Shown here piece after piece: positions 17,498 to 26,649 of a stretch of DNA of 64,000 nt (the stretch's first letter is position 1; every line of letters begins with the position of its first letter). Source of the stretch: an uncultured Cellvibrionales bacterium (GTDB lineage: Bacteria > Pseudomonadota > Gammaproteobacteria > Pseudomonadales > Dasaniaceae); contig CAJVZD010000013.1 in assembly GCA_913019905.1 (NCBI GenBank), positions 61,237-125,236 on the forward strand. The letters are read 5' to 3'. The notes under the pieces were generated by a model, which was given only the letters and a program-made list of their open reading frames with translations, did no database searches and was not told the origin of the DNA. A program made the position numbers and the translations under genes.

Positions 17498-18286
17498 ATG
17501 CCGAAGACTTATTCAGTTACAAGAAATATATCTATTAGGATATTGTTAATGGGATTAGCGCTTTTTTCAATGGGTATAAATGCGCAAATTTACGAGTTGC
17601 GAACCTATACAACTAATGATGGAAAGTTGGAAAATTTACACGCCCGTTTTCGCGATCATACCCAGGCTATTTTTGATAAACATGGTATGAAATCCTTGGG
17701 ATATTGGGTTCCGAAGGATGAACACAAATCAAAAAACACCTTAATTTACATTCTTGAACACGAAAATCGCGAGTCTGCGAAAGTGTCGTGGAAAAATTTC
17801 ATCGCAGATCCGAACTGGTTGAAAGTCGCAAAAGAATCTCAGATTAATGGCCGGATTCTCGCTAAGGCCCCCGAATCGATCTTTATGACGTCTACCGATT
17901 ATTCGCCACTGTTGAATAAGAGGAGTCATGATTCTAACGAGCTAAACAGCAATAGCGTTTTTGAATTGAGGATCTACAAAACGAATAAGGACAAGCTCGA
18001 AAATTTGGACGCTCGATTTCGCGATAATACCATCGGTATTTTTGATCGCTTCAATATGGAGTCGATCGGTTATTGGCACTCAGCTGATACGCCTGATTCT
18101 TCTGACACTTTAATCTATATTCTTCGGCATGATAGTATGGAGGCCGCAAAAAGTGCCTGGCGGTCTTTTGGTGGCGATAAAGAATGGCAAAGAGTTGCGG
18201 TAGAGTCACAGCTGGATGGTCAGATTTTACGTGAGCGTCCAGAATCCGTATTTATGCGTGCAACGGATTACTCATTACTCCGCTGA
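17498..18286 (+). CDS. Secreted tandem NIPSNAP-domain protein
   Basis: A 262-residue protein. A signal peptide ends near GINAQ. Two NIPSNAP-like ferredoxin-fold domains follow, at residues about 30-140 and 150-262. They are clear internal duplicates: 'IYELRTYTTNDGKLENLHARFRDHT' in the first corresponds to 'FELRIYKTNKDKLENLDARFRDNT' in the second (pieces compared, not quoted whole), and both end with ESVFMRATDYS-type motifs. The start has a good ribosome binding site (GGAG, 6 nt). NIPSNAP proteins have no settled biochemical role. It opens the plus-strand series ending with the P450. Confidence 0.85.
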   Translation: MPKTYSVTRNISIRILLMGLALFSMGINAQIYELRTYTTNDGKLENLHARFRDHTQAIFDKHGMKSLGYWVPKDEHKSKNTLIYILEHENRESAKVSWKNFIADPNWLKVAKESQINGRILAKAPESIFMTSTDYSPLLNKRSHDSNELNSNSVFELRIYKTNKDKLENLDARFRDNTIGIFDRFNMESIGYWHSADTPDSSDTLIYILRHDSMEAAKSAWRSFGGDKEWQRVAVESQLDGQILRERPESVFMRATDYSLLR

Positions 18287-18362
18287 TATATAGTGTCTAA
18301 AGATCATTCCGTCCTTAGGGCATGGCGAATAACTTTTGGTCTCAGTTGGTTTGTGAAAAATA

Positions 18363-19556
18363 ATGAAATTGGCGTTGCAGTTAAAACATTTGGGTACCGA
18401 AACGGCTTTTTCTGTCTCCGAAAAAGCAGCGCAGTGGGCGGCAAAGGGCAATAAAATTTACCCTTTTCATCTCGGTGACATCAACATTCCGACCCCAGGA
18501 AATATTGTTGATGCGACCCGGAAAGCCATTGCGGATGGGTATACGGGGTATTGTCCGGGAGCGGGAATACCAGAGCTTCGCTCTGCTATCGCTATTGACG
18601 TAGGCTGCAAGCGACAGGTTTCTTATGGCCCTGAACACGTTTCTGTTCAGCCGGGAGGGAAACCGGTTATTGGAAAGTTTCTGGCTGCAATTATGAATCC
18701 TGGAGAGGAAGTGCTTTATCCAAATCCCGGGTATCCGATCTACGAATCACAAATTGAGTTTCAAAGAGGTGTTGCAGTTCCCTACGGTTACAAGGAAACT
18801 CAATCCGGTTTCGTGTTAGACATAGAGGCGATTCGGCAATCAATCACTCAACGAACCGTGGCCCTAATTTACAATAATTTCCAAAACCCTACCGGCGCGC
18901 AGTCATCGCGACAAGAAATGCAAATGCTCGCAGAACTGGCTATAGAAAACGATTTATGGGTTCTTAGCGATGACGCGTATTATGAAATACAGTATGACGG
19001 TTGTCCCGAATCGATCGTCAATATTCCTGGCATGAAAGAGCGAACAGTGATCTTGTATACCTGCTCAAAGCGATTTGCCATGACCGGTTGGAGATTGGGC
19101 GCAGCGATTGGACCTAAGGCGTTTATTGATGTTGTTAATAAACTCAATATCAATGCAGAATCCTGTACCACTCATTTTATTCAAAAAGGCATGGTGGAAG
19201 CGATAGCGGGAGATGATAGTGGTGCAAAGGAAATATTACGCGTATTGCAGGAACGCCGCGACGCTGCTGTGTCCGGTTTGAATGCGATCGACGGTATTTC
19301 TATTCGCGCTCCCAATAGCACCTTTTATTTGTTTCCGAGCGTTACGTCGATAATGAAAAGAAAAGGGTTTACGGATGTTAATCAATTAATGGATGAGACC
19401 TTGGTTGAAACCAATGTATCTTTCTGTACAAGAAAACATTTCGGCCGCCCGCTTGAAGGTGAAACCAACGACTATATCCGTTTCGCCTATTCTGGCATTG
19501 ATGTCCCGGATATAAAAGAAGGAATGTCGAGGTTAAAGACCTATTTCGAACAATAA
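18363..19556 (+). CDS. Class I/II PLP-dependent aminotransferase
   Basis: A 397-residue fold-type I aminotransferase similar in length to aspartate/aromatic aminotransferases. Motifs: YPNPGYPIYES, YNNFQNPTGAQ (the NPTG pattern), DDAYYEIQYDG with the pyridine-N-binding Asp, and the Schiff-base lysine in CSKRFAMTGWR at K236. An Arg near the C terminus in NDYIRFAYSG can bind the substrate carboxylate. It transfers an amino group from an amino acid to a 2-oxo acid; the donor is not determined. It lies 77 bp downstream of the NIPSNAP gene on the same strand. Confidence 0.92.
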   Translation: MKLALQLKHLGTETAFSVSEKAAQWAAKGNKIYPFHLGDINIPTPGNIVDATRKAIADGYTGYCPGAGIPELRSAIAIDVGCKRQVSYGPEHVSVQPGGKPVIGKFLAAIMNPGEEVLYPNPGYPIYESQIEFQRGVAVPYGYKETQSGFVLDIEAIRQSITQRTVALIYNNFQNPTGAQSSRQEMQMLAELAIENDLWVLSDDAYYEIQYDGCPESIVNIPGMKERTVILYTCSKRFAMTGWRLGAAIGPKAFIDVVNKLNINAESCTTHFIQKGMVEAIAGDDSGAKEILRVLQERRDAAVSGLNAIDGISIRAPNSTFYLFPSVTSIMKRKGFTDVNQLMDETLVETNVSFCTRKHFGRPLEGETNDYIRFAYSGIDVPDIKEGMSRLKTYFEQ

Positions 19557-19680
19557 GTCATTGGGAAATTTCCGGCGCCAGGTTTTACATCGCTAATGAG
19601 GTGTGCATAAATTTCTATTAGTGAGTTTTACGATAGTCACAACAGTCTAACTAAGTCGTATTGAGAGGAACATTAAGATA

Positions 19681-21111
19681 ATGAGCGAAAATACTAACTC
19701 ATTCGCAGAGCGTCTTGAAACGGTCATGGTGAGAGAAATTGCGGGATGTTTCAAGCTAAATTCTTTCGAACGTCTTTCAGGGGGGGCTAGTCAGGAAACC
19801 TACCGTCTGGAAATAGCCACGGGTGACGGAGATCGGGTAGTCGCATTGCGAAGATCGTCAGGAGGTGCCCTTGACGATGTTTCCGAGCCCGGCAAACCGG
19901 GGTTGTTTGCCGAGGCCCAGCTTTTTCGGCTTGCCAAAACGGCGGGTGTGCCGGAACCTGAGGTCTATTATATCCTTGAAAAGAGCGATGATCTCGGCCA
20001 GGGGTTCTTTATGGAATGGCTCGATGGCGAAGCGCTAGGTGCTAAAATAGCGCGCGGAAGTGAGTTCGCTAGTATCCGGCCCCAGCTCGCGTTTCAGTGC
20101 GGCGAAACACTGGCGAGAATTCATAGCATTGATGTGGCAGCTGCTGGCCTCGGCGATAACGTTCTTGAAATGAGTCCAGAGACTTTTGTCCAGCAAACGT
20201 GGGATAGTTACAAAGCCTTTAATTGCGCTCAGCCGATGATTGATTTTACAGGCCGGTGGCTGATGCAGAATTTGCCGAAGGTCGATAAGCATTGTCTGGT
20301 ACATAATGATTTTCGCAACGGCAATATCATGATGTCTCCCGAAACAGGTATCGTTGCGGTGCTCGATTGGGAATTGGCTCATCTCGGAGATCCCATGCGC
20401 GATCTCGGATGGATTTGTACGAATTCCTGGCGGTTCGGAAAAAGCGAATTTCCGGTTGGAGGCTTTGGTTCAAGAGAGGATCTGTTTGCTGGATATGAAT
20501 CTGTTTCGGGACATAAGGTCGATCCGGAGCACGTGAAATTTTGGGAAGTATTTGGATCGTTTTGGTGGGCCGTTGGGTGCTTGCGAATGGCAGACCATTA
20601 TCGTCACGGCCCGGATGCGAGCGTAGAACGTCCCGCTATCGCCCGGCGTAGCTCCGAATGCCAGGTTGACTGCGTTAACCTATTGATTCCGGGTCCTGTT
20701 GAGGTATTAACACCGACGCCTATGACTCTTTCGTCGAATATGCCTCGCTCTGATGAATTGCTGGCCAGTGTTCGCGATTTCTTACGGGAAGACATTATGT
20801 CAGAAGTCAAAGGTCGATCTAATTTCCTTGCCCGTGTTGCAGCGAACTCAATTGATATTGTATTACGCGAGCTAGAGTTGGGTCCGGCGCATAGAGCCTT
20901 GGAGCAACGAGGACTAGAAAAGCTACTGGGAAGAACAGCTAGCCTCGAAGATTTGCAGTGGGCGCTAACACACTCTTTGCGCGATGCTACAATGCCACTT
21001 GACTACGAAGGGCTTGCTGCCTTTCTACGACAAAATGTTGTTTCGCAAATCGCCATTGACCAGCCTAAATACTCAGGATTTACTACAGCGCTAAAAAACG
21101 GTAGTGAATGA
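19681..21111 (+). CDS. APH-like phosphotransferase fused to DUF6285 domain
   Basis: A 476-residue protein. Residues about 20-330 form an aminoglycoside-phosphotransferase/ACAD10-like kinase fold: LSGGASQETYRL, catalytic loop CLVHNDFRNGNIM, and metal-binding VLDWELAHLGDPMRDLGW. Residues about 355-470 (VRDFLREDIMSEVKGRSNFLARVAANSIDIV, seen in pieces, with LRELELGP) match what I know as DUF6285, usually a separate small gene next to such a kinase. Members linked to acyl-CoA dehydrogenases may phosphorylate hydroxyacyl-CoAs; that role is inference here. The ribosome binding site is strong (GAGAGGA). Confidence 0.85.
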   Translation: MSENTNSFAERLETVMVREIAGCFKLNSFERLSGGASQETYRLEIATGDGDRVVALRRSSGGALDDVSEPGKPGLFAEAQLFRLAKTAGVPEPEVYYILEKSDDLGQGFFMEWLDGEALGAKIARGSEFASIRPQLAFQCGETLARIHSIDVAAAGLGDNVLEMSPETFVQQTWDSYKAFNCAQPMIDFTGRWLMQNLPKVDKHCLVHNDFRNGNIMMSPETGIVAVLDWELAHLGDPMRDLGWICTNSWRFGKSEFPVGGFGSREDLFAGYESVSGHKVDPEHVKFWEVFGSFWWAVGCLRMADHYRHGPDASVERPAIARRSSECQVDCVNLLIPGPVEVLTPTPMTLSSNMPRSDELLASVRDFLREDIMSEVKGRSNFLARVAANSIDIVLRELELGPAHRALEQRGLEKLLGRTASLEDLQWALTHSLRDATMPLDYEGLAAFLRQNVVSQIAIDQPKYSGFTTALKNGSE

Positions 21112-21286
21112 AAGTCACTGCCAAAATTTTAGCGTCAGTTTCGAGGAACAACGTAGTTCGGTCGTCTAGATTTTATGTCGACTGCGTTGGTGGAATTTCG
21201 GTTACTCTGTGCCTTTCGTAAATTGACTCTGGATGGTTTCCTACCTCGAAATTTGAGTACTTCAGTAAACAAAATTTAAGAATATT

Positions 21287-22621
21287 ATGTCGAATAGTCA
21301 TTCAGAAAAAATATATTATGGCTGGAAAGTAGCGGTTGCCATACTTTTCATCCTGACCTTTGTGTCTGGATTAAGTTTTTACAATCACGCTGTAATACTT
21401 AATGCGCTCTCTTTGAAGCCTGAATTTTCCATGCAGTCTGTATCCTTTGCGGTGTCTATCTTCTTTCTTAGTGGAGGTATCGCGGGATTGTGGGTGGCGA
21501 AATTAATACAGGACTTTGATCCCCGGATTTGCATTAGTGTAGGTGCGATTTTGTCGGGAGGTGCATTATCTGCTCTCTCGATCGTTGAAAGTGTCTGGCA
21601 ACTCTATTTCGTCTACGCAATTTTTGGCATTGGGTTTTCCGCGTCGGGTCTGATTCCCGGCACAACATTAGTGACACGATGGTTTCACAATAAACGGGCG
21701 ATGGCGTTATCAATCGCATCGACCGGACTCTCCTTGGGTGGCGTCGTTATTACACCGGTTTGTGCCATGTTAGTAGAAACCTTGGGTCTAAATAACGCCG
21801 CACCTATCATGGGCGCAATGTATGTTATTGGCGTTCTTCCCGTTGCTTTGATATGGCTGAGATCTACTCCGGAATCTATGGGTTTGAACGTTGACGGGGC
21901 TTCGGTTGTCGATGGCAAACAAGACAGTATTTCAAATAGCTGCCAAGAACAGGGTGGTGGCCATGGACCAAAAGCAGTGTCTGAATTCGAGCGGGGAATG
22001 TCATTCAGCGAAGCACGCCGGGGGCGTTTCTTTTGGTGCCTGAGTATTGCCTACATTTTCATAATGATGGCGCAGGTTGGCGGGATCGCGCATCAATACG
22101 GACTTGCGCGGGAAATAATTACGCAAGCCCAGTCTGCTCTAATTCTCGCGATTTTACCCGTTGCAAGTATTGTCGGAAGGCTGATCGGTGGCTGGGTGAT
22201 TGAGAAAATGTCGATTCGAATTTTTGCCATTTCGATGATGTTGCTGCAAGTGATCTCATTAGTCTGTCTTTCTACCGGCTTTAGTGTCGTGAGTTTGTGT
22301 ATAGGATTAGCATTGTTTGGAGCAACGGTCGGTAATCTGTTGATGTTACAGCCGTTAGTAATTGCGGCAGCCTACGGTATCAAAGACTATGCGCGCATTT
22401 TTTCCTTAAGTAATCTCTTGACCTCATTAGGAACTGCTTGTGGGCCGGCATTGTTAGGATTGATATATACTGTTAGCCAAAATGAATATCAAATACCCTA
22501 TTTGATTGCTGCTCTGGCCGGCTTTTTGGGCTTGCTCTTATTTGTAGGAGGGGGTCCGGTAAAACAGGCTACCGATGCAATTTCAACTATTTCCCGCAAA
22601 CAGCGAATGGCGGAGAACTAG
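21287..22621 (+). CDS. MFS transporter, monocarboxylate/oxalate-formate type
   Basis: A 444-residue, 12-helix inner-membrane carrier. It begins with SEKIYYGWKVAVAILFILT, the usual start of the OFA/monocarboxylate branch (YYGW...V), and has a long central loop around residues 200-245 and a repeat of helices after RGRFFWCLSIAYIFIMM. Motif A-like loops are weak. Lying inside the NIPSNAP-to-P450 series, it most likely takes up the compound that series degrades. The substrate is unknown. Confidence 0.88.
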   Translation: MSNSHSEKIYYGWKVAVAILFILTFVSGLSFYNHAVILNALSLKPEFSMQSVSFAVSIFFLSGGIAGLWVAKLIQDFDPRICISVGAILSGGALSALSIVESVWQLYFVYAIFGIGFSASGLIPGTTLVTRWFHNKRAMALSIASTGLSLGGVVITPVCAMLVETLGLNNAAPIMGAMYVIGVLPVALIWLRSTPESMGLNVDGASVVDGKQDSISNSCQEQGGGHGPKAVSEFERGMSFSEARRGRFFWCLSIAYIFIMMAQVGGIAHQYGLAREIITQAQSALILAILPVASIVGRLIGGWVIEKMSIRIFAISMMLLQVISLVCLSTGFSVVSLCIGLALFGATVGNLLMLQPLVIAAAYGIKDYARIFSLSNLLTSLGTACGPALLGLIYTVSQNEYQIPYLIAALAGFLGLLLFVGGGPVKQATDAISTISRKQRMAEN

Positions 22622-22775
22622 TATGAGCGAATGTAGACGAAACGGTTAAATCCGTGGCAAAAGATTGATTGAAGAAAGGGTGATTTAGGGGAAGTTGGTT
22701 TGAGCATAGAGACCCATCGGTAAAAAGTGTTGATGGCGGTGGGTGTTAAGAAATTCACGAGAGGGGAGAACAAAT

Positions 22776-23924
22776 ATGCAAGTTGAAGTTCATGGTACGG
22801 TCGCCGCCGGATTTGAAAAAGTACGAGAAGTGTTTACGGATAATTGGCAGGGTATTGAGGTGGGTGCCTGTCTTAGTGTCTGTCTGGAAGGAGAGAAAAT
22901 TATTGACTTATGGGGTGGCTCCCAGGACCAGGCCGGTACCAAAAAATGGCAAGAAGATACCTTGGTGAACGTGTATTCAACTACCAAAGGACTGGCGTCT
23001 ATCGCCATCGCTAGACTAGCCGATCAAGGGTTACTCGATTATGAAGCGCCTATTGTTGATTATTGGCCCGAGTTTGGCGCGGAAGGGAAAAGTAAGTTGA
23101 CTGTAGGGCAAGTGCTATCTCACTTGGGCGGTGTTTGCGGTATCAGCGAGAAACTGGAGGTTGCCGACCTATATGATTGGGCTAAAATGACGCGCTTGCT
23201 TGCGGCGCAAAAACCACTGTGGACTCTTGGCACCGAAGCTGGCTACCATGCGGTTACGTGGGGATATTTACCTGGGGAATTATTCCTGAGAATTACCGGT
23301 AAGACAATGGGAAGCTACTTCCACGACGAGATTGCGGCACCTATTAATGCCGAGTGTTATATTGGTCTTCCCGAATCGGAGTTAAATCGTTGTGCGACCT
23401 TGATCGGCCCAAATCGAGCGAGGCTACAGCCTGAGCCGACAGATATACCCCCGGTAGTCCCTCCGCTTTATGCAATCACCATGCTGAACCCTTCTATTAG
23501 ACCCTACAAGGACGCAAGTTCCGATCCATGGCGTAAAGCGGAAATTGCCGCAGCTAACGGTCAAGCAAATGCGCGAGGCATTGCCAGTGTCTACGGTATT
23601 ATGGCCAATGGAGGAAGAATGAATGGTATCGATTTCATTAGCCCCGAAGGTATCGCTCGAGGAACAAAACTGGAAAAGGAAGATGGGGTTGACCTGGTGA
23701 CGGGTGGGCCGATGCGCCGTGCCAGAGGTTTCATGCTCGGTATCGATGGAAGCTATGGACCAAACGAGAAGGCTTTCGGTCATGCCGGTGCTGGGGGTTC
23801 TCTCGGCTTTGCCGATGCAGAAAAAAGGCTGTCTTTTGGTTATGCAATGAATCAGATGCAGTCAGATCCAGACGCGACACCGAGATCCAGATTACTGGTT
23901 GACGCCCTTTACGCCTGCTTATGA
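22776..23924 (+). CDS. Beta-lactamase-fold serine hydrolase (EstB-like)
   Basis: A 382-residue protein of the class C beta-lactamase/esterase fold. The nucleophile motif SxxK is STTK in NVYSTTKGLASIA; the Tyr motif YHA in GYHAVTWGYLPG replaces the YxN of penicillin-binding proteins, as in EstB-type esterases. GHAGAGGSLGFAD gives the third motif. I start at the ATG at 22776, which has GAGGGGAG at good distance, rather than at the upstream 22743 codon. There is no signal peptide, so it is cytosolic. It probably hydrolyses an ester or lactone in the same pathway as its neighbours. Confidence 0.88.
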   Translation: MQVEVHGTVAAGFEKVREVFTDNWQGIEVGACLSVCLEGEKIIDLWGGSQDQAGTKKWQEDTLVNVYSTTKGLASIAIARLADQGLLDYEAPIVDYWPEFGAEGKSKLTVGQVLSHLGGVCGISEKLEVADLYDWAKMTRLLAAQKPLWTLGTEAGYHAVTWGYLPGELFLRITGKTMGSYFHDEIAAPINAECYIGLPESELNRCATLIGPNRARLQPEPTDIPPVVPPLYAITMLNPSIRPYKDASSDPWRKAEIAAANGQANARGIASVYGIMANGGRMNGIDFISPEGIARGTKLEKEDGVDLVTGGPMRRARGFMLGIDGSYGPNEKAFGHAGAGGSLGFADAEKRLSFGYAMNQMQSDPDATPRSRLLVDALYACL

Positions 23925-24080
23925 TTATTCCGTTATTTTGACCTAAAGAATAAAGTTAAAAAGTAGGAATAAAATAGCGGTTTTATCTCAGGTGACTATA
24001 AGTATTTTTTGAACCGCATAAACCTGTATCATAAGTATTAACAGATCGAATCATATCGTTTTTAGTTGGGAGTTTAATAA

Positions 24081-24527
24081 ATGAAATACAAAGCCGGTGA
24101 TGAAAACCTTCCGCCAGTAATAGCCGCAGTAATCAAAAAACCTACCCCCGCCACGATTTTCCTGGGATGGGAGTTTGTGGAAGCCGATGACGAAGAAGGA
24201 ACCGCAACCATAGCATTCAACGCAACCGAACAAGTTTGCAATAAATGGGGCGGAATTCACGGCGGGATGGTGTCTGCAATGTTAGATGATGTTTTGTCAG
24301 CATCCATTGGGCTGAAGGTTGATTGGGGTGAAATTATGCCTACCTTAGAAATGAAAACGACCTTTATTTCGATTGGAAAACTGGGCCGTTTAATCGGTAA
24401 AGGACGTTTGATAAAACGCGGAAAGTCAGTCGGGTTTGCAGAGGCATCACTTTTCAATGAAGATGGTTCCTTGGTGGCGATGGCGAGTTGCACGTCCAGT
24501 TTCGTTAAGCTCAAAAAGAAGGAATAA
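24081..24527 (+). CDS. PaaI-like hotdog thioesterase
   Basis: A 148-residue protein. The family signature is visible: NKWGGIHGGMVSAMLDDVLSASIG (catalytic region, in parts), the MKTTFISIGKLGRLIGKG strand pair, and GKSVGFAEASLFNEDGSLVAMAS. PaaI/YbdB-type thioesterases hydrolyse acyl- or aryl-CoA. GGGAG precedes the ATG by 8 nt. In context it may release an acid from CoA, or prevent CoA trapping, in the same catabolic series as the P450. Confidence 0.9.
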   Translation: MKYKAGDENLPPVIAAVIKKPTPATIFLGWEFVEADDEEGTATIAFNATEQVCNKWGGIHGGMVSAMLDDVLSASIGLKVDWGEIMPTLEMKTTFISIGKLGRLIGKGRLIKRGKSVGFAEASLFNEDGSLVAMASCTSSFVKLKKKE

Positions 24528-24540
24528 TTAACAATTATTA

Positions 24541-24595
24541 ATTATCGGGTTCAAGTTAGAATTTTCTAGAAACTTATAACTTCGGACCCGTTAAT
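24541..24595. repeat. Long hairpin after the thioesterase gene
   Basis: Outer arms ATTATCGGGTTC (24541-24552) and GGACCCGTTAAT (24584-24595) pair apart from a G-U and one mismatch. Inner arms AAGTTA (24553-24558) and TAACTT (24577-24582) also pair. There is no T-run after it, so it is not a standard terminator on the plus strand. It may protect the 3' end of the mRNA. Confidence 0.5.
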
Positions 24596-24874
24596 CGAAA
24601 TAATTACTGTTATGGTATTTTCCGCTTAAGAAATTGCGACGGGGTAAGCCGATCGATAGGCATCCTCCGTTGTGGTTGTTCATATTTTCAGACAAAAAGA
24701 ACATCATTCGCGGAGCGTAACTTTGAGTTTACATTTAGCAATATGTTGGTGTAATACCTTGTTTTATAGGTTCTTCCGCAAAATAAAAACGTCATACATT
24801 CCTCCTCTAAACTATCTTGTCTATTTCATATAGTCAGGATTCAGTCGAATCTATTGAAAATAAATGTCTTTTGG

Positions 24875-24994
24875 AAATCACTAGTGCATTGAGAACATGG
24901 AAATTCCTCATCAATTTACTGATCTATATTACTCGAATTCTCAATTGAAATAATGATTCGCACTAGTTCCTTGATGGGTTTTATGCACTGATTT
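24875..24994. repeat. Nested inverted repeats upstream of the P450 gene
   Basis: AAATCACTAGTGCAT (24875-24889) is matched in inverse by ATGCACTGATTT (24983-24994). Inside lie ATTGAGAA (24888-24895) and TTCTCAAT (24938-24945). CACTAGT recurs directly at 24879 and 24961. The whole 24528-25227 gap is AT-rich, contains no gene I can support, and is the longest gap of the window. Confidence 0.5.
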
Positions 24995-25227
24995 ATGGAG
25001 ATCTCACAGTTCCATAAGGTAGTATTTGTTGTGTAGAGCGTATATGATTTAATTTCGAAATCGGGCCTAATGTCCGAAATTTCTTGCTAATAATAAATGA
25101 TTGAAAATCTTCATAATGAACACCGCTGAGTTTTTTCGGGTAGAGTATTCGTCTGAATTACGATTAGATTATCTTTGCTAATATTATTCGATCAAGATCT
25201 ATAATTTTACTATTGAGAGGCAATGTA

Positions 25228-26556
25228 ATGTCTGTAAATTATCAATTCAATGATAATGACGTCATATCACCGGAAGTTTACGCACGCGGCGGGCATCCGC
25301 ATGATGCTTTCTCCTGGTTACGGGAAAACGATTCACTCCGAAAAGTTTATCCTGATGGGTTTGATCCTTTTTGGGCGGTCACTAAGCACGAACATATTAT
25401 AGAAATTGAGAAACAACCAGAGATCTTTGCCAGTGAACCACGGCCGCTTCTGATGAAACAAGCGTCTACGCCGGAAATGAAAGATGAGGTGATTGCCGAG
25501 ATCTTTAAACGCCTTGAAGGCTCACCGAAGCTTATGGAAGTTATGATGACGGCGGGCGAGGGCGGTTTAATTCGTTCGCTCGTACAGATGGATGCGCCGG
25601 ACCATCCCAAATACAGAGAGTTAACTCAACCTTGGTTCAAACCATCCAATATAAAATCGTTAGAGGATCGTCTATCTATTGTCACAGGCGAAATACTAGA
25701 TCAGATGATGGGAGACGGTTCTGAGCGCGAACTGGATTTTGTGACCGATGTAGCGGTATGGCCGCCACTAAAACTAATATCAGAGTTATTGGGAGTTCCG
25801 CAGGAAGAAGAGTGGAGGATATTGAAGCTAACTAATGAACTATTTGCGGGAGACGATCCCGAAATGAGACGCGTTGGGGATGACCCTCTCTCTATTTTCG
25901 ACACCATTAAAGATATTTACGATTACTTTAGTGAAATTACTGATCAGCGTAGAAAAACGCCCACCGAAGACCTTGCTTCTTATATAGCGAATGGGAAAAT
26001 CGGCGGGGAGTATCTCCCTTATAAAGAACTCATTTCCTATTACACTATTGTTGCGACTGCAGGCCATGATACAACACGCAATGCTATTTCAGGTGGGCTG
26101 CACGCCCTGTTGAAGTTTCCGGACCAAATGCAACGCTTTAAAGAAATCGTACACGATGAAAATGCGCTGAAGTTAGCGATCGAAGAAATGATTAGGTGGT
26201 CGACTCCTGTCGCTCAGTTTTCGAGGACTGCGATGGCTGATTGTCACGTTGGTGGGACGGCGATAAAGAAAGGCGAGACCTTAGGTCTTTTTTATGCTTC
26301 TGCTAATTTCGATGAAGCTGTATTTGAAAAGCCATTTGATTTTAATATTGAACGAAAACCCAATCGACATTTGGCTTTTGGAACCGGTCCTCATCAATGT
26401 CTCGGTTTGATTTTGGCGAGGATGGAGATGCGGCTTTTTTTCAAGCAGCTGATTCCGAGAATTGAATCGATGGAACTATTAAGCGAAGAGCGATTGCAGG
26501 CGAGTTTTGTGCACGGTTTAAAGCACATGAACATTCGTTTTAAATTGCGAGCTTAG
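25228..26556 (+). CDS. Cytochrome P450 monooxygenase
   Basis: A 442-residue soluble bacterial P450. The I-helix oxygen-activation motif AGHDTT is near residue 278, the K-helix ExxR is EMIR in EEMIRW, and the heme-binding loop is FGTGPHQCLG with Cys391 as the thiolate ligand. I take the ATG at 25228 (GAGAGG, 7 nt upstream) rather than the earlier TTG. It hydroxylates an unknown hydrophobic substrate using electrons from a ferredoxin and reductase; neither is encoded nearby. The substrate-recognition regions do not let me assign a CYP family. It closes the plus-strand catabolic series. Confidence 0.95.
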   Translation: MSVNYQFNDNDVISPEVYARGGHPHDAFSWLRENDSLRKVYPDGFDPFWAVTKHEHIIEIEKQPEIFASEPRPLLMKQASTPEMKDEVIAEIFKRLEGSPKLMEVMMTAGEGGLIRSLVQMDAPDHPKYRELTQPWFKPSNIKSLEDRLSIVTGEILDQMMGDGSERELDFVTDVAVWPPLKLISELLGVPQEEEWRILKLTNELFAGDDPEMRRVGDDPLSIFDTIKDIYDYFSEITDQRRKTPTEDLASYIANGKIGGEYLPYKELISYYTIVATAGHDTTRNAISGGLHALLKFPDQMQRFKEIVHDENALKLAIEEMIRWSTPVAQFSRTAMADCHVGGTAIKKGETLGLFYASANFDEAVFEKPFDFNIERKPNRHLAFGTGPHQCLGLILARMEMRLFFKQLIPRIESMELLSEERLQASFVHGLKHMNIRFKLRA

Positions 26557-26605
26557 ATGTTTTTGCAATGTCATGCATAGCCTACAAAAGGCAGAAAAAG
26601 GCCAG

Positions 26606-26643
26606 AAATCAATGTGACGGCTTTAACGCCGTCACATTGATTT
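26606..26643. terminator. Bidirectional terminator with a perfect 16-bp stem
   Basis: AAATCAATGTGACGGC (26606-26621) and its exact complement (26628-26643) flank a 6-nt loop. It lies between the convergent ends of the P450 gene (stop 26556) and the CBS gene (stop 26650), and both sides have A/T-rich flanks, so it can stop transcripts from either direction. Confidence 0.85.
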
Positions 26644-26649
26644 GATGGT

